A DNA stretch of 64,000 nt, from NCBI RefSeq assembly GCF_900129455.1, contig NZ_FQVU01000004.1:248001-312000 (forward strand), in the 5' to 3' direction. Both the position numbers and the translations under genes were made by a program. The notes below the pieces were generated by a model that did not search any database, was not told the origin of the DNA, and saw only the letters and a program-made list of their open reading frames with translations. Shown here in pieces: positions 1 to 8,420 of this stretch (the first letter of the stretch is position 1; each line of letters opens with the position of its first letter). This DNA is from Jatrophihabitans endophyticus (GTDB lineage: Bacteria; Actinomycetota; Actinomycetes; Mycobacteriales; Jatrophihabitantaceae).

Positions 1-1
1 C

Positions 2-667
2 CTCGAGCAGACCGCCGCCGACGTCGAGCGCGCCGGCGCACGCTGCCTGCCGGTGGTCGCCGACGTCCGGGATCGCTCCCTGCTGCTCGACGCGGTCGAG
101 CGGGCGCGGGCGAGCTTCGGTCGCCTCGACATCGCCGTCGCCAACGCCGGTGTCGCGCAGGGATACCGCGACGACGACGGCACGACCCCGGAACAGCAGT
201 GGTCGGACTATCTCGCGGTCAACCTCACGGGGGTCTGGAACACGGTGACCGCCTGCGCGCCCGCGATCGTGGACGGCGGCCGCGGCGGGTCGATCATCCT
301 GATCAACTCGACCTCCGGCATCAAGAGCATGTCGCGTGGCGAGGCCCGCAGCGACGCCTACACCGCAGCCAAGCACGGTGGCGTCGGGCTGATGAAGGCC
401 TACGCGATCGAGCTGGGGCCCGTCGGCGTGCGGGTGAACGCCGTGCATCCCACGGCGGTGGCGACGCCGATGACCGAGAACGACGCCATGCGGGCCTGGG
501 TCGAGCGCAACGTCGACCGGGTGGCCAACGGGTTCCGGGACGCGATGCACGTGGGGCGGGTCCAGCCGGCCGACATCACCGAGGCGGTGCTCTGGCTGGC
601 GTCGGACGCCTCCCGGTACGTCACCGGGGTCAGCCTGCCCGTGGATGCCGGTTTCACGATCGTCTGA
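2..667 (+). CDS. SDR family oxidoreductase, mycofactocin-coupled type (5' truncated)
   Basis: The reading frame is open from the window edge, so the start and the glycine-rich cofactor loop lie upstream. What remains is a classical short-chain dehydrogenase: the VANAG loop, an active-site serine in ILINSTSG and the YTAAK catalytic Tyr/Lys motif. The stretches NLTGVWNT, GGRGGSI and VNAVHPTAVATPM are typical of the mycofactocin-coupled (carveol dehydrogenase-like) SDRs, which keep NAD bound and pass electrons to mycofactocin. That subfamily call is by recalled similarity. It probably oxidises an alcohol in the pathway that continues with the acyl-CoA dehydrogenases downstream. An AT-rich promoter follows the stop, so the next genes have their own start of transcription. 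Confidence 0.88.
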   Translation, partial: LEQTAADVERAGARCLPVVADVRDRSLLLDAVERARASFGRLDIAVANAGVAQGYRDDDGTTPEQQWSDYLAVNLTGVWNTVTACAPAIVDGGRGGSIILINSTSGIKSMSRGEARSDAYTAAKHGGVGLMKAYAIELGPVGVRVNAVHPTAVATPMTENDAMRAWVERNVDRVANGFRDAMHVGRVQPADITEAVLWLASDASRYVTGVSLPVDAGFTIV

Positions 668-673
668 GCACTT

Positions 674-693
674 ATTAAACTTACAAAGATTAG
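674..693. promoter_or_regulatory. Operator-like dyad A1, overlapping a promoter
   Basis: ATTAAACTTACAAAGATTAG matches the recurring region-A dyad (best copies at 12871 and 18138). It overlaps a plausible promoter with TTATTA (672-677) and TAGAAT (695-700) separated by 17 bp, in front of the acyl-CoA dehydrogenase operon starting at 755. AT-rich sequence of this kind stands out sharply in this GC-rich DNA. Confidence 0.55.
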
Positions 694-754
694 CTAGAAT
701 ACGTAGGCCGCGTCCGACCGTTCGCGGCCATCGCGGACGATCGGTGGAGGCGAC

Positions 755-1906
755 GTGGACTACACCACCTCGGCGCGCGGCATCGCCCTTCGGCAGCAGC
801 TGCGAGATCTCGTCGACACCTCGATGCCGAAGAACTTCCTCGGCGCGTTCACGAGCAACCCGCGCGACCTCGACGTCGCCCAGGCGTTCTGCGCCATGCT
901 CGCCGAGCACGAGCTGCTGACGCCGGCGTGGCCGGCGGAGTACGGCGGTACCGGTTCGGGCCCGTGGGAGCAGGCCATCGTCCGCGAGGAGATGTGGGCG
1001 CACTTCGAGCCGCGCGGCGCGCAGTACATGGGCGTCAACTGGGTGGGCCCGGCGATCATGCGCTTCGGGACCGACGCGCAACGCCGCGAACACCTGTCGC
1101 GTATCGCGAACGGCACCGTCATCTGGTGTCAGGGCTTCTCCGAGCCCGAGACGGGCTCCGACCTCGCCTCGCTGCGCACGGCCGCGCGCCCCGACGGCGA
1201 CGGCTGGCGCGTCGAGGGCCAGAAGGTGTGGACGAGCTACGCCGGGATGGCGCAGTGGTGCTTCCTCCTGGCGCGCACGTCCACCGGCCCCACGAAGCAC
1301 CACGGCATCACCGTCTTCCTCGTGCCCATGGACCGCCCCGGCATCCGGGTGGTTCCGATCGCCTCCATGCTCGGCCCGCACCACCTCAACGAGGTGTTCT
1401 GGGAGGGCGTCCGGGTCACGCGCGACGACGTGCTCGGCGAGGTCGACCAGGGCTGGTCGATCGTGCGGGAGGCGCTGGCCTTCGAACGGGTGGGTATCGC
1501 GCGCTACGCGCGCTGCGACCGCCTGCTCAATCTCGCGCCGGTCGCGTTGAAGGAGCGGTGGGACGAGCTGCCCGCCTCGTTGCGGCAGCGCTGGGCGGCC
1601 GCCCTCGTGCACACCCGCCAGGCCCGCCTGCTCGCCTACCGGGTGATCGAGCTGCAGGAGACCGGCGACGTCGACCCGGCCGACTCGGCCGCGTACCGGA
1701 TCGCCGCGACCGGCGTGGACCAGGAGGTGGCCGAGGTGCTCATGGACATGGTCGAGCAGTACGCGGTCGGTGCGTCGGACCGCGAGCAGCTGTTCGTGCG
1801 CGCCGTCGACGACCACTGGCGCTACGCGCAGGCGGCCACCGTCGCCTCCGGAAGCATGGAGATGCAGCGGCTGCTGCTGTCGCGCTCGCTGCTGGGCAGC
1901 CGGTGA
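755..1906 (+). CDS. Acyl-CoA dehydrogenase, large subunit of a heteromeric pair
   Basis: This 383-residue ACAD has the three-domain fold. FAD/substrate motifs are WCQGFSEPETGSDL (about residue 125) and QKVWTSYA. The C-terminus reads GSMEMQRLLL where medium-chain enzymes have YEGTSEIQ, so the usual C-terminal catalytic Glu is replaced by Ser. The gene overlaps the next, shorter ACAD by GTGA. This arrangement matches heterotetrameric FadE28/FadE29 (ChsE1/ChsE2)-type dehydrogenases, in which two different subunits together build each FAD site and act on bulky acyl-CoAs. The GTG start at 755 follows GGTGGAGG at 743-750. The alternative is a solo short-chain ACAD, which the adjacent partner makes less likely. 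Confidence 0.93.
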   Translation: MDYTTSARGIALRQQLRDLVDTSMPKNFLGAFTSNPRDLDVAQAFCAMLAEHELLTPAWPAEYGGTGSGPWEQAIVREEMWAHFEPRGAQYMGVNWVGPAIMRFGTDAQRREHLSRIANGTVIWCQGFSEPETGSDLASLRTAARPDGDGWRVEGQKVWTSYAGMAQWCFLLARTSTGPTKHHGITVFLVPMDRPGIRVVPIASMLGPHHLNEVFWEGVRVTRDDVLGEVDQGWSIVREALAFERVGIARYARCDRLLNLAPVALKERWDELPASLRQRWAAALVHTRQARLLAYRVIELQETGDVDPADSAAYRIAATGVDQEVAEVLMDMVEQYAVGASDREQLFVRAVDDHWRYAQAATVASGSMEMQRLLLSRSLLGSR

Positions 1907-2856
1907 GGACGGTACTGGCCGACGAGGCCACGGAGTTCGCGGCCGTCGTCGAGCGCGCGGTCCGGCGCGCCGGCGGCTTCGAGCTCGTGGCCCGGGCCGA
2001 GCGCGGTGAGCCGGCGGCCGACGAGGTGGAGCGCGCTTTCGCCGAGCTCGGCGTGTGGGACCTGCGGGCCCGGGACGGTGACGTCGACGCCGAGGTCGCC
2101 GCGGCGGTGTGCCGGTCGGCCGGTCGGTGGGCGCTGCCGTACCCGGTGGCCGAGCGACTGGCCGGCCACCCCGCCGCCGGCTACGACGCGGTTGCCCTGG
2201 CCACCGCGCGCGGGCCGCGGATCAACCTGCACCGGGACGGCCTGCGCTGGCTCGTGTCCGACGGGTTGACCTCGACCGCTCCCGTCACCTCGGTGGGCGA
2301 ACCGCTCGGGACCAAGCTGGGCTCGCTCGTGCGCGACGCGGAGGTCGGTGCGTGGAGCGAGGACGCCGACGTGGCGCCGCTCTCGCACGTGTTCGGCTGC
2401 TGGGTGCTGCTGGGGATGTGCGAGACCGCGCTCGATCTCACCCGCCAGCACCTGCTCGACCGTCACCAGTTCGGCAAGCCGTTGGCGAGCTTCCAGGCGC
2501 TGCAGTTCCGCCTGGCCGACACCGCGGCCGCGCTGCAGGGCTTCGGTGAACTGGCCAAGTACACGTTGTGGTCGGTGACCACCGCCCAGGTCGGCCGCGC
2601 GGGCGACGCGCTGGCGCTGCGGCTGTCGGCGCTGGAGACGGCCGAGACGGTGTTCCGCACCGCGCACCAGCTGCACGGGGCGATGGGGTTCTGCGACGAG
2701 GTGCCGCTGTCGTGGCTGTCGCGCTACAGCCAGCCGATCCGCCGCCTGCCGTGGGGCCGCTCCGAGACCGAGGTACGGCTGCTGCAGGCCATCGAGACCG
2801 TCCCCTTCGCCGGACTGTTCAGCTCCGGCGACGCGGGCGCCATCCTGGTGCAATGA
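1903..2856 (+). CDS. Acyl-CoA dehydrogenase, small partner subunit
   Basis: The product is 317 residues, about 60 shorter than a standard ACAD, with a weak N-terminal half. The C-terminal helical domain is clear: RHQFGKPLASFQALQ and HQLHGAMGF, the FAD-adenine and pyrophosphate contacts. The GTG start lies in the stop codon of the 755 gene (GTGA), so translation is probably coupled and subunits made in equal amounts. As in other heteromeric FadE pairs, this chain likely supplies half of the FAD site to its partner. The same architecture is found as one polypeptide at 8417. The stop overlaps the ATG of the CoA-transferase that follows. Confidence 0.9.
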   Translation: MRTVLADEATEFAAVVERAVRRAGGFELVARAERGEPAADEVERAFAELGVWDLRARDGDVDAEVAAAVCRSAGRWALPYPVAERLAGHPAAGYDAVALATARGPRINLHRDGLRWLVSDGLTSTAPVTSVGEPLGTKLGSLVRDAEVGAWSEDADVAPLSHVFGCWVLLGMCETALDLTRQHLLDRHQFGKPLASFQALQFRLADTAAALQGFGELAKYTLWSVTTAQVGRAGDALALRLSALETAETVFRTAHQLHGAMGFCDEVPLSWLSRYSQPIRRLPWGRSETEVRLLQAIETVPFAGLFSSGDAGAILVQ

Positions 2857-5114
2857 GCGAGCCTGTCGGGGACGGGCAGTGCCTGTCCGGCGTCGCCGTC
2901 GTGGACCTGACGACGACGCTGTCGGCCGCGGTCGCGGCGCGGCTGCTCGCCGAGGCGGGCGCCGACGTCGTCCGGGTCGAGCAGCCGGGCGGGGACGAGT
3001 TGCGGGCCGCCGCGCCGGTCGGCGCGGCGAGCTGGAACCGCAGCAAGCGGGTCGTCGCGCTCGATCTCGCCGGCGGGTCGGACCGCGGGCAGCTCGACAT
3101 GTTGCTGCGGCGCGCCGACGTCCTCGTGCACGACCTCACGCCGGCCCGCGCGGCCGAGCACGGTCTCGACGCCGCTGCCCTCGCCGCGGGCTTCCCGCAT
3201 CTCGTCGTCGGCACCGTGACCGGCTGGCCGGCCTGGCATCCGCGCGCCGAGGACCCGGCCGAGGAGATCCTGGTCCAGGCCGCGTCCGGCGTGATGGACG
3301 ACCAGCAGGGCAACCGGGAGGGGCCGATCTTCACCCGGATGCCCTTCGCCAGCTGGTGCGCCGCCTTCCTGCTCACCGGTGGCATCGCCGCCCGGCTCGT
3401 GCAGCGGGCCCGCACCGGCGTCGTCGGCAACGTGGCCACCAGCCTCTTCCAGGGCGTCCTGGTGCCGGCCGCGCTCTACCGGCAGCGCAGCGACCGGCTG
3501 CCGGCCGTCATCGAGCAGCCGCACACGCTGCCCAAGGTCTGGCCGGGCGCGTCGCTCAGCCTGTTCGAGTGCGCCGACGGCGTCTGGCTCCAGCTCGCGG
3601 GGTCCCTCGGGGGATGGGTCGAGTCGGCCCCGGTGCTCGAGCAACTGGCGCTCGCCGACGCCGTCGACCTGTCCGAGAGCGGCGTGACCCTGGTCAACCT
3701 GCCGCGGTGGCAGGCGATCTTTTGCCGGCAGGACTCCGACACCTGGTTCGCCGCCTTCAACGAGGTCGACGTCCCGTGCATGCTCGTACGCGACCTCGGT
3801 GCGTGCTTCACCGACGAGCAGGTGCGCGCCAACGACTACGTCGTCGAGGTCGACGACCCCGAGCTCGGCCGGACCGTCCAGGCCGCCGCCCCGTTCACGT
3901 TGACGCCGCCGTGCCGCGTGACCGGCCCCGCCGGCGCCCGGCGCCTGACCGCCGTCACCGACTTCGGCCACGACGACGCCGCGGGCGGGCCCCGGGCGAC
4001 GGCGGCCTCCGCCGCGCCGCTGGACGGCATCACGGTCCTGGACTTCGGCTCGATGATCGCCTCGCCGTTCGGCGCGCAGTGCCTGGCCGACTTCGGGGCG
4101 CGGGTGGTGAAGGTGGAGCGTCTCGACGGCGACCGCGGCCGCACGCTCACCCAGTTCGGCGGGGCCAATCGCCACAAGCAGTCGCTCGCCATCGACCTGA
4201 AGCACCCCGACGCGGCGGAGCCGCTGCGCCGGCTGATCGCCGCGGCCGACGTCGTCGTCCACAACATCCGCGCCGGGGCCGCGCGACGGCTGGGGCTGGA
4301 CGAGGCGTCGCTGCGGGCGGCGAACCCGCGCGTCGTCTTCGGCCACGTCTCGGCCAACGGGGGACGCGGACCGATGTCGGGCTACCCCGGTTACGACCCG
4401 ACCGCGCAGGCCCTCACCGGGTGGGAGCGGATGAACGTCGGCGACGGCCAGGACCCGATGTGGATGCGCAACTCGGTGCTCGACGTCGGCGGCGGCCTCG
4501 CCTCGTTCGTCGGCACGCTCCTCCAGCTGTACCGGCGCGAGACGACCGGCCTCGCCGGATCCGCCGGCTCCTCGCTGCTCGCGACCGGGCTGACGATCGC
4601 CAGCGAGACGGCGCTGGGGCCGGACGGCACGGCGTACCGCACCGCGCAGGTGGACCCCGAGCAGACCGGCACGGGGCCCGATCACCGCATCTACCGGACG
4701 CGCACCGGCTGGGTCGCGGTCGCCGCCCGCACCGACGCGCAGCGCCGCGCCCTGCGCGGGATCGCCGGCGTCCCGCTCGGCGACGGTCTCGCCGGACTCG
4801 ACGCCGGCGAGGCGCTCGCGCGGCTGGCCGCCGCCGGCGTCCCGGCCGCGCCCGTGCGCGAGGACCAGACGGCGGAGTTCTTCGACGATGCGCTGCACCG
4901 CCGGAACGGGGTCGCCCGTCGGCTCGACGCCGCCGACTACGGCTCGATCGAGGTGGTCGGCGGCTTCTGGACGATCGACGGGACCGCGACGGCGACGAAG
5001 GAGTCGATCCCGGCGTGCGGCGAGCACTCCGCCGAGGTGCTGGCCGGCGTCGGGTACGGCGCGGCCGAGCTGCAGCGGCTGGCCGCGGCCGGCGTGCTGG
5101 CGTCGCCGGCATGA
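2853..5114 (+). CDS. Tandem CaiB/BaiF family III CoA-transferase fusion
   Basis: The 753-residue protein is two complete family III CoA-transferase halves in tandem: LSGVAVVDLTTTLSA opens the first and LDGITVLDFGSMIASPFGAQ (about residue 390) the second. Family III enzymes move CoA between acyl groups through an aspartyl-CoA anhydride. In the second half the catalytic Asp is expected in PGYDPTAQALTG. The first half carries Glu at the aligned position (AEEILVQAASG). These enzymes normally form interlocked dimers, so the fusion probably folds as an internal pseudo-dimer with one or two working sites. It overlaps the upstream ACAD by ATGA and is followed by an acyl-CoA synthetase: two different CoA-loading routes in one operon. 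Confidence 0.9.
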   Translation: MSEPVGDGQCLSGVAVVDLTTTLSAAVAARLLAEAGADVVRVEQPGGDELRAAAPVGAASWNRSKRVVALDLAGGSDRGQLDMLLRRADVLVHDLTPARAAEHGLDAAALAAGFPHLVVGTVTGWPAWHPRAEDPAEEILVQAASGVMDDQQGNREGPIFTRMPFASWCAAFLLTGGIAARLVQRARTGVVGNVATSLFQGVLVPAALYRQRSDRLPAVIEQPHTLPKVWPGASLSLFECADGVWLQLAGSLGGWVESAPVLEQLALADAVDLSESGVTLVNLPRWQAIFCRQDSDTWFAAFNEVDVPCMLVRDLGACFTDEQVRANDYVVEVDDPELGRTVQAAAPFTLTPPCRVTGPAGARRLTAVTDFGHDDAAGGPRATAASAAPLDGITVLDFGSMIASPFGAQCLADFGARVVKVERLDGDRGRTLTQFGGANRHKQSLAIDLKHPDAAEPLRRLIAAADVVVHNIRAGAARRLGLDEASLRAANPRVVFGHVSANGGRGPMSGYPGYDPTAQALTGWERMNVGDGQDPMWMRNSVLDVGGGLASFVGTLLQLYRRETTGLAGSAGSSLLATGLTIASETALGPDGTAYRTAQVDPEQTGTGPDHRIYRTRTGWVAVAARTDAQRRALRGIAGVPLGDGLAGLDAGEALARLAAAGVPAAPVREDQTAEFFDDALHRRNGVARRLDAADYGSIEVVGGFWTIDGTATATKESIPACGEHSAEVLAGVGYGAAELQRLAAAGVLASPA

Positions 5115-5160
5115 CGGCCGCGACCGCGACGTCGCGGCACACGAGCGAAGGGTGGCGTGC

Positions 5161-6672
5161 GTGAACATCGGGCTGCTGCTGGACATGGCCGCGCAGGCCT
5201 GTGCCGAGCGCACCGCGGTCGGGTCGCGAGGATCCGGCGCCACCTTCGAGACCCTGCACGGGGACGCGCTGGCGGTCGCGGCGAGCATCGCCGCGCGGGG
5301 CGCGGACCGGCTGGTGCTCGCGGCGGAGAGCTCGGAGCACTCCCCGGCGCTGCTGTTCGGTGCCGCGTACGCCGGGGTGCCGTTCTGCTCGGTGAACTAC
5401 CGGCTCGCCGACGACCGGCTGCGGTCGGTGCTGGCGCGCACGGCGCCCGCGCTCGTGGTGGTCGACGGCGGGACGGCGGAGCGGGTCCGGGCCGTGCCGG
5501 GCCTGTCGGTGGTCACCGCGGCCGAGCTGGTGCACGAGCCCGCCGCCGACGGCGGCCCGGCCGCGGCCGGCGACCCGGCGGACCCGGCCGGCGACTCGGT
5601 GGCCATCACGCTGTTCACGAGCGGCACGACGGGGGAGCCGAAGAGCGTGCTGCTGCGCCACCGCAACCTGTTCTCCTACATCGTCGGGACGGTCGAGCTC
5701 GCTGCGGCGGGGGAGGACGAGGCGGCTCTGGTGAGCGTGCCCCCGTACCACATCGCCGGTCTCGCGGCGATCCTGTCCAACGTCTATCTCGGCCGCCGGA
5801 TCGTCTACCTGCCGCAGTTCGATCCCGCGGCCTGGGTCGAGAGCGCGGCGCGGGAGCGGGTCACGCACGCGATGATCGTCCCGACCATGCTGGGCCGCAT
5901 CCTCGACGTCGTCGAGGCCGGCGACGCCGACCTCGGGGCGCTGCGTCACCTGTCCTACGGCGGTGGCCGGATGCCGATCGCGACCATCGAGCGGGCGATG
6001 CGGTTGCTGCCCGGCGTCGACTTCGTCAACGCCTACGGGCTGACCGAGACCAGCTCGACCGTCGCCCTGCTCACCCCGCAGGACCACCGCGACGCGCTGG
6101 CCGGCGACGACCCCGCGGTCGCGGCCCGCCTCGGGTCGGTCGGCCGCGCCACGCCGGGTGTCCAGGTCGAGGTGCGCGACGCCGACGGCGCGGTGCTGCC
6201 CGCCGGCGAGATCGGCGAGATCCACGTGCGCGGCGAGCAGGTCGCGGGGGAGTACGAGGGCCGCCTCGCGCTCGACGCCGACGGCTGGTTCGCCACCAAC
6301 GACCTCGGCCGACTCGACGAGGCCGGCTTCCTGTTCCTGGAGGGACGCGCCGACGACGTCATCGTGCGCGGGGGCGAGAACCTGTCACCCGGCGAGATCG
6401 AGGATGTGCTGCTCACCCATCCGGCCGTTGCCGAGGCAGCGGTGATCGGGGTCCCCGACGAGGAGTGGGGCGAGAGCCCCGCCGCGTTCGTGGTCCTCGA
6501 ACCCGGGCGGACGGCCGACGCCGACGAGCTGCGGGCCTGGGTCCGTGGGCAGCTGCGCTCGTCGCGCATGCCGTCGCTGGTGGTCGAGCGCGAGGCGCTG
6601 CCCTACAGCGAGACGGGCAAGCTGCTGCGACGCGTGCTGCGGGCCGAGGCCGCCGCCCCGACGAGCCGCTGA
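5161..6672 (+). CDS. Acyl-CoA synthetase, AMP-dependent (ANL superfamily)
   Basis: The 503-residue adenylate-forming ligase activates a carboxylic acid as acyl-AMP and then acyl-CoA. Motifs are in order: LFTSGTTGEPKSVLLRH (P-loop, about residue 150), YGLTETSS, FATNDLGRLDEAGF, GRADDVIVRGGENLSPGEIE and the C-terminal lysine in YSETGKLLRR. GTG at 5161 is chosen because the family N-terminus fits there and GAAGGG lies 5-10 bases before it. The gap from the CoA-transferase is 46 bp, so it is probably the last gene of the 755 operon. The substrate cannot be read from the sequence. Confidence 0.92.
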   Translation: MNIGLLLDMAAQACAERTAVGSRGSGATFETLHGDALAVAASIAARGADRLVLAAESSEHSPALLFGAAYAGVPFCSVNYRLADDRLRSVLARTAPALVVVDGGTAERVRAVPGLSVVTAAELVHEPAADGGPAAAGDPADPAGDSVAITLFTSGTTGEPKSVLLRHRNLFSYIVGTVELAAAGEDEAALVSVPPYHIAGLAAILSNVYLGRRIVYLPQFDPAAWVESAARERVTHAMIVPTMLGRILDVVEAGDADLGALRHLSYGGGRMPIATIERAMRLLPGVDFVNAYGLTETSSTVALLTPQDHRDALAGDDPAVAARLGSVGRATPGVQVEVRDADGAVLPAGEIGEIHVRGEQVAGEYEGRLALDADGWFATNDLGRLDEAGFLFLEGRADDVIVRGGENLSPGEIEDVLLTHPAVAEAAVIGVPDEEWGESPAAFVVLEPGRTADADELRAWVRGQLRSSRMPSLVVEREALPYSETGKLLRRVLRAEAAAPTSR

Positions 6673-6707
6673 CGAGCCGCGCGCCGACGCGGGCCACCGG
6701 GGTCCGG

Positions 6708-7472
6708 TCAGTGCGCGGTCCAGCCGCCGTCGACCACCACCGTCTGCCCGGTGACGTAACTGCTCGCCTCGCTGGCGAGGAACAGCAGCGCGCCGTCGAA
6801 GTCCGCCGGCTGGCCGTGGCGCGGGATGAGGGTGTTGCGCAGGATCCAGTCCTGGATCTTCTCGTGGTGGATGACGCCGCCGGTCATCTCGCTCTCGAAG
6901 AAGCCGGGCGCCAGGCAGTTGGCCCGGATGCCGTGACGGGCCCACTGGGCCGCCCATTCGCGGGTGATCGCCTCCATGCCGCCCTTGGACGCGGCGTACA
7001 CGGCCTGCGGGAAGCGGGCGATGCCGGCCCGCGCCGCGATCGAGGTGACGTTCACGATCACGCCTGCCCCCCGGTCGCGCCAGGTCGGGAAGAGCTCCTG
7101 CACGATGCGGATCGGGCTGACCAGGTTGACGTTGAGGGTGGCGGTGATGTCGTCCACCGACTCGTCCTCGGCGCGGACGCCACCGGCGATGAAGGCGGCG
7201 TTGTTCACGACGACGTCGATGTCGCCGACGGCGTCGACGGCCCGTGCCACCAGTCCGGGCACAGCGGCGACGTCGCCGAGATCGCCGGGGACGGCGACGC
7301 AGCCCGGCGTCCCGCCTGCGACCTCGGCCAGCAGCTCGGCGCGCCGGCCCACCAGCGCCACCCGGGCGCCGGCCTCGCCGAGCGTCTGCGCGAACCGGCG
7401 GCCCAGGCCGGCGGTCGCCCCCGTGAGCAGGACGGACCTGCCGGCCAGGGAGAAGAGGTCCGTGCTGCTCAT
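6708..7472 (-). CDS. SDR family NAD(P)-dependent oxidoreductase
   Basis: Classical 254-residue SDR: cofactor loop LTGATAGLG near the N-terminus, NNAAF, serine in NVTSIAARAG and the catalytic YAASK. The C-terminus YVTGQTVVVDGG is standard. It is convergent with the acyl-CoA synthetase and divergent from the crotonase at 7608, sharing the 135-bp region with operator-like dyad A2. The ATG at 7472 has GGAG five bases upstream. Likely role is 3-hydroxyacyl-CoA or alcohol oxidation in the same pathway; the substrate is unknown. Confidence 0.92.
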   Translation of the reverse strand: MSSTDLFSLAGRSVLLTGATAGLGRRFAQTLGEAGARVALVGRRAELLAEVAGGTPGCVAVPGDLGDVAAVPGLVARAVDAVGDIDVVVNNAAFIAGGVRAEDESVDDITATLNVNLVSPIRIVQELFPTWRDRGAGVIVNVTSIAARAGIARFPQAVYAASKGGMEAITREWAAQWARHGIRANCLAPGFFESEMTGGVIHHEKIQDWILRNTLIPRHGQPADFDGALLFLASEASSYVTGQTVVVDGGWTAH

Positions 7473-7536
7473 CGCGACTCCGTGTCGGCTGCGGGGCGCG
7501 GTGGCCCGGGTGTCGAGAGCTCGGGACGCTCGCTCT

Positions 7537-7556
7537 CTTTTCTGTATAAAGATAGT
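7537..7556. promoter_or_regulatory. Operator-like dyad A2 in a divergent promoter
   Basis: CTTTTCTGTATAAAGATAGT keeps the AAAGAT core of the region-A dyad and lies between the divergent starts at 7472 (minus) and 7608 (plus). It is a weaker match than A3 and A4, but it is the only AT-rich patch in the intergenic region. Confidence 0.5.
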
Positions 7557-7607
7557 ATTCCTTCGGCCGCTCGTGCGAGAGGCCGTCGAACCAGGACGGA
7601 GCCAACG

Positions 7608-8420
7608 GTGAGCTCGGATTCGCAGTACGACACGATCCTCGTCGACGACCGGGACGACGGGGTCACCGTGGTCACCCTGAACCGTCCGGACAGGCTGAAC
7701 GCGTTCGACACCGCGATGCGGGCGGACTTCCGCCGGCTGTGGGCCCGGGTCCGGGACGACGTCGACGTGCGTGCCGTGGTCCTGCGCGCCGCCGGGGAGC
7801 GGGCCTTCTCGACCGGGCTCGACGTCACCGAGCGCACGACGGACAACGACAGCCCGTGGGTCGACGTCACCGCGCCGTTCGCCGAGACCGAGGACCCCGG
7901 CCACGATCTGTCACCGAAGCGCAACCAGGTGTGGAAGCCGGTCGTGGCCGCGGTGAGGGGCATGTGCGCCGGCGGCGCGTTCTACTGGATCGCCGAGTGC
8001 GACATCGTGATCTGCTCGCCGGACGCCACGTTCTTCGACCCGCACGTCACCTACGGCATGGTCGCCGCCCTCGAGCCCATCGCGCTGTCCTACCGCATGC
8101 ACATGTCCGACGTCCTGCGCATGTCACTGCTGGGTCTGCACGAACGGCTGTCGGCCGAGACCGCGCGCAGCAGCGGCCTCGTGAGCGAGGTGGTCGCGGC
8201 CGACGAGCTCGACGCGCGGGCCCTGCAGCTCGCGTCGGCCATCGCCTCGCAGCCGGCCGCGGCGGTCGAGGGCACGGTCAAGGCGATCTGGCAGTCGATG
8301 GACGCCGCACGGAACCAGGCGCTGTCCACGGCGCTGCTGTACACGCAGGTGGGCAATCCGGTCGGCACCGCGACCGTGGACCGCGCCGCGGCCAAGCCGT
8401 CGCAGTGGTGGCTCCGGTGA
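7608..8420 (+). CDS. Crotonase-fold protein lacking both hydratase glutamates
   Basis: Crotonase fold of 270 residues: LNRPDRLNAFD, oxyanion segment ERAFSTGLDV and the core helix GMCAGGAFYWIAECD. In enoyl-CoA hydratase two Glu activate water; here the aligned residues are Tyr126 (AGGAFYWIAEC) and His146 (TFFDPHVTYG). A plain hydratase reaction is therefore doubtful. Relatives with altered residues act as isomerases, hydrolases, decarboxylases or C-C lyases. The GTG start follows GACGGAG. Its stop overlaps the GTG of the fused acyl-CoA dehydrogenase, so the two products probably work together. An insert of about 20 residues (TERTTDNDSPWVDV region) is also unusual. Confidence 0.9.
   Translation: MSSDSQYDTILVDDRDDGVTVVTLNRPDRLNAFDTAMRADFRRLWARVRDDVDVRAVVLRAAGERAFSTGLDVTERTTDNDSPWVDVTAPFAETEDPGHDLSPKRNQVWKPVVAAVRGMCAGGAFYWIAECDIVICSPDATFFDPHVTYGMVAALEPIALSYRMHMSDVLRMSLLGLHERLSAETARSSGLVSEVVAADELDARALQLASAIASQPAAAVEGTVKAIWQSMDAARNQALSTALLYTQVGNPVGTATVDRAAAKPSQWWLR

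Noticed and set aside
2724-5288. 854-codon minus-strand open frame opposite the CoA-transferase
   Set aside because: Arg/Gly/Asp-rich antisense shadow of a clear gene, without family motifs; long antisense frames are expected at this GC content.
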